15,888 nt of DNA, taken from assembly GCF_900538805.1 (NCBI RefSeq), contig NZ_UPZP01000048.1:1-15888 (forward strand), read 5' to 3'. The notes under the pieces are model-generated. The model saw only the letters and a list, made by a program, of their open reading frames with translations, was not told the DNA's origin and ran no database searches. This document shows positions 15,059-15,888 of the stretch, one piece after another. The translations under genes and the position numbers were made by a program. This stretch comes from an uncultured Dialister sp. (GTDB taxonomy: Bacteria > Bacillota > Negativicutes > Veillonellales > Dialisteraceae). Numbering within the stretch: the stretch's first letter is position 1; the number at the start of each line of letters is the position of its first letter.

Positions 15059-15241
15059 CTACTTTTCAATCCTTCCTTCTTCTAAAATCGGCCGATGATA
15101 GACAGAAGAAAATGCAAGAACCAAAACAGAAGACAGAAAAGCAATAAGGAAGAGCGCTCGCAGGACTTTCCTCTCTCTGACGACTAGATCCGAGCAGCAC
15201 CCATGTATGTGGGAGGGCCAAGGCGCGGACGCCTGATTCAT
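15059..15241 (-). CDS. Possible small single-span membrane protein, or gene remnant
   Basis: A 60-aa minus-strand frame. Residues about 20-46 (VVRERKVLRALFLIAFLSSV, then LVLAFSS) look like a basic, positively flanked transmembrane or signal-anchor segment. Upstream of the ATG an AGGT lies nine bases away, a poor ribosome site. The N-terminal 18 residues look unlike a normal protein start, and no extracytoplasmic domain follows, so it may be the 5' remnant of a longer exported protein. I do not recognise a family. It lies in a region otherwise without genes, and 14882-15058 holds nothing I can name. Confidence 0.22.
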   Translation of the reverse strand: MNQASAPWPSHIHGCCSDLVVRERKVLRALFLIAFLSSVLVLAFSSVYHRPILEEGRIEK

Positions 15242-15322
15242 TGGTTGAACTTACCTGGAGACTCCCCCTGATAGGCTTTTCTGTTTTTTGCGTGACGAAT
15301 TGGAGTTAAGCTGATTAACCGT

Positions 15323-15384
15323 ATCATGTTAAAGGGGCTGAGAAAGAAATAGTGTCATTTCTTTCTCAGCCCCTTTAACATGAT
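15323..15384. repeat. Perfect 28-bp inverted repeat with 6-base loop
   Basis: Arms 15323-15350 and 15357-15384 are exact reverse complements around AGTGTC. The core is AAAGGGGCTGAGAAAG. There is no long T run after it on either strand, so it is atypical as a terminator. It ends just where similarity to the upstream region of RNA copy 1 begins. Confidence 0.9.
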
Positions 15385-15419
15385 AAAGAAAGTTTTCATA
15401 AAAATTTTCACTTCTTCTT

Positions 15420-15450
15420 TTCATATTTTTGAATCTCGCGTTATTTATAT
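15420..15450 (+). promoter_or_regulatory. Promoter of structured RNA copy 2
   Basis: TTCATA (15420-15425) with an AT-rich -10 region (TATTTATATA, 15442-15451) is aligned base for base with the copy 1 promoter, including AATCTCGCGTTAT in the spacer. Confidence 0.65.
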
Positions 15451-15454
15451 AGTA

Positions 15455-15786
15455 GAGGGGCATGAAAAGCCCGCGGTTCTACCGGATGTCACTCCATATG
15501 TTTCCAAGATGGCCATAAGAAATGATTCTATGGAGTGATGGAAAGCAGAAAATGGTACCGCTTTTCTCCCTCACCATTTTCCGGAAATGGTAAAAATCAG
15601 TATCAACTGAAAAAATAACAGAGAAATCCAGGACTTAGACATCTATCGCGGCAGAAATGACGGGAGACTCATGCCTGGCGCGCGCCGTCGTACCTCGTAC
15701 AGCAGCGGCCGTAGACCATGCAGACACCGAACTCATTGGGCATAGGGGATGGAAAAGGCACCGGGTTTCTTTGTGGTGTTTTTTAA
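15455..15786 (+). ncRNA. Large structured RNA of unrecognised family, copy 2
   Basis: This paralogue of the RNA at 13369 is in the same orientation. P1 GAAAAGC/GCTTTTC (15464-15470 and 15560-15566) is unchanged. P2 is TCACTCCA (15489-15496) with TGGAGTGA (15531-15538), keeping pairing through two C-G/G-C to T-A/A-T exchanges relative to copy 1. The ACCATTT/AAATGGT hairpin is at 15573-15591, and the TCAGT/ACTGA stem is kept with loop ATCA. Invariant blocks are at 15620-15668 and 15721-15752. GTAC/GTAC replaces GCAC/GTGC in the 3' hairpin. The 3' end has only a weak CACC/GGTG stem before six T residues (15779-15784), so termination may be less efficient than in copy 1 or may be altered by the adjoining mobile element. 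Confidence 0.72.
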
Positions 15787-15888
15787 GGAAGCGCTGATTA
15801 AATCGTTGTCCGCTTTTATTCTAGAATTTTTATGCAATGCGAGGAATGGGATGACGCGAATAGCGAGCTATTTAAGGAGTCCCATGAC
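15787..15888 (+). mobile_element. Partial copy of the miniature inverted-repeat element
   Basis: It begins GGAAGCGCTGATTAAATCGT, matching the right end of the 14248-14408 element read on the minus strand. It continues through CAATGC, GACGCGAATAGC and GCTATTTAAGGAG into ATGAC, and is cut by the window edge. Its internal stem is ATGGGA/TCCCAT where the other copy has ATCAGTC/GACTGAT, so pairing is kept though sequence differs. Confidence 0.65.

Overview
This window reads as chromosome from a moderately GC-rich, repeat-laden Firmicute. My best inference is a Negativicutes member of the Dialister/Veillonellaceae type. That rests on the Ppx–Ppx-like–Ppk1 arrangement, the lspA–rluD pairing and the style of the intergenic repeats. 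The class-level guess is moderate and the genus-level guess weak, because no rRNA or marker gene is present.

Layout. Positions 1-369 hold a terminator and an intergenic repeat cluster. Positions 370-6082 form a polyphosphate locus. A canonical HD-domain exopolyphosphatase (Ppx/GppA) runs leftward. Divergently, a degenerate Ppx/GppA paralogue and polyphosphate kinase Ppk1 form a rightward two-gene operon. The two arms are separated by a heptanucleotide inverted tandem array. Positions 6128-6666 are AT-rich and non-coding, followed by a strong promoter and a secreted 3D-domain cell-wall protein (6717-7691). Positions 7741-8330 are a mosaic of repeats that abuts an extended -10 promoter for the overlapping genes lspA, rluD and a P1-family (DmpA/NylC-like) autoprocessing peptidase (8359-10672). 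A second, decayed repeat cluster follows, then a membrane acyltransferase with a C-terminal SGNH domain, OatA/OafB-like (11296-13149).

Positions 13150-15888 carry no convincing protein gene. They hold two diverged copies (about 13369-13726 and 15455-15786) of a large structured RNA that I do not recognise. Each copy has a conserved promoter just upstream. The copies share long invariant blocks and show compensatory base changes in predicted stems. Between and around them lie miniature inverted-repeat elements, palindromes, a perfect 28-bp inverted repeat and further copies of the intergenic repeats.

How the genes relate. Ppk1 makes polyphosphate and the leftward Ppx degrades it. The Ppx-like protein co-transcribed with Ppk1 has lost its HD metal ligands and part of its phosphate-binding motif, so it may be regulatory. 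LspA (lipoprotein signal peptidase), the 3D-domain protein and the acyltransferase all act at the envelope. The paired non-coding RNA is the most novel item.
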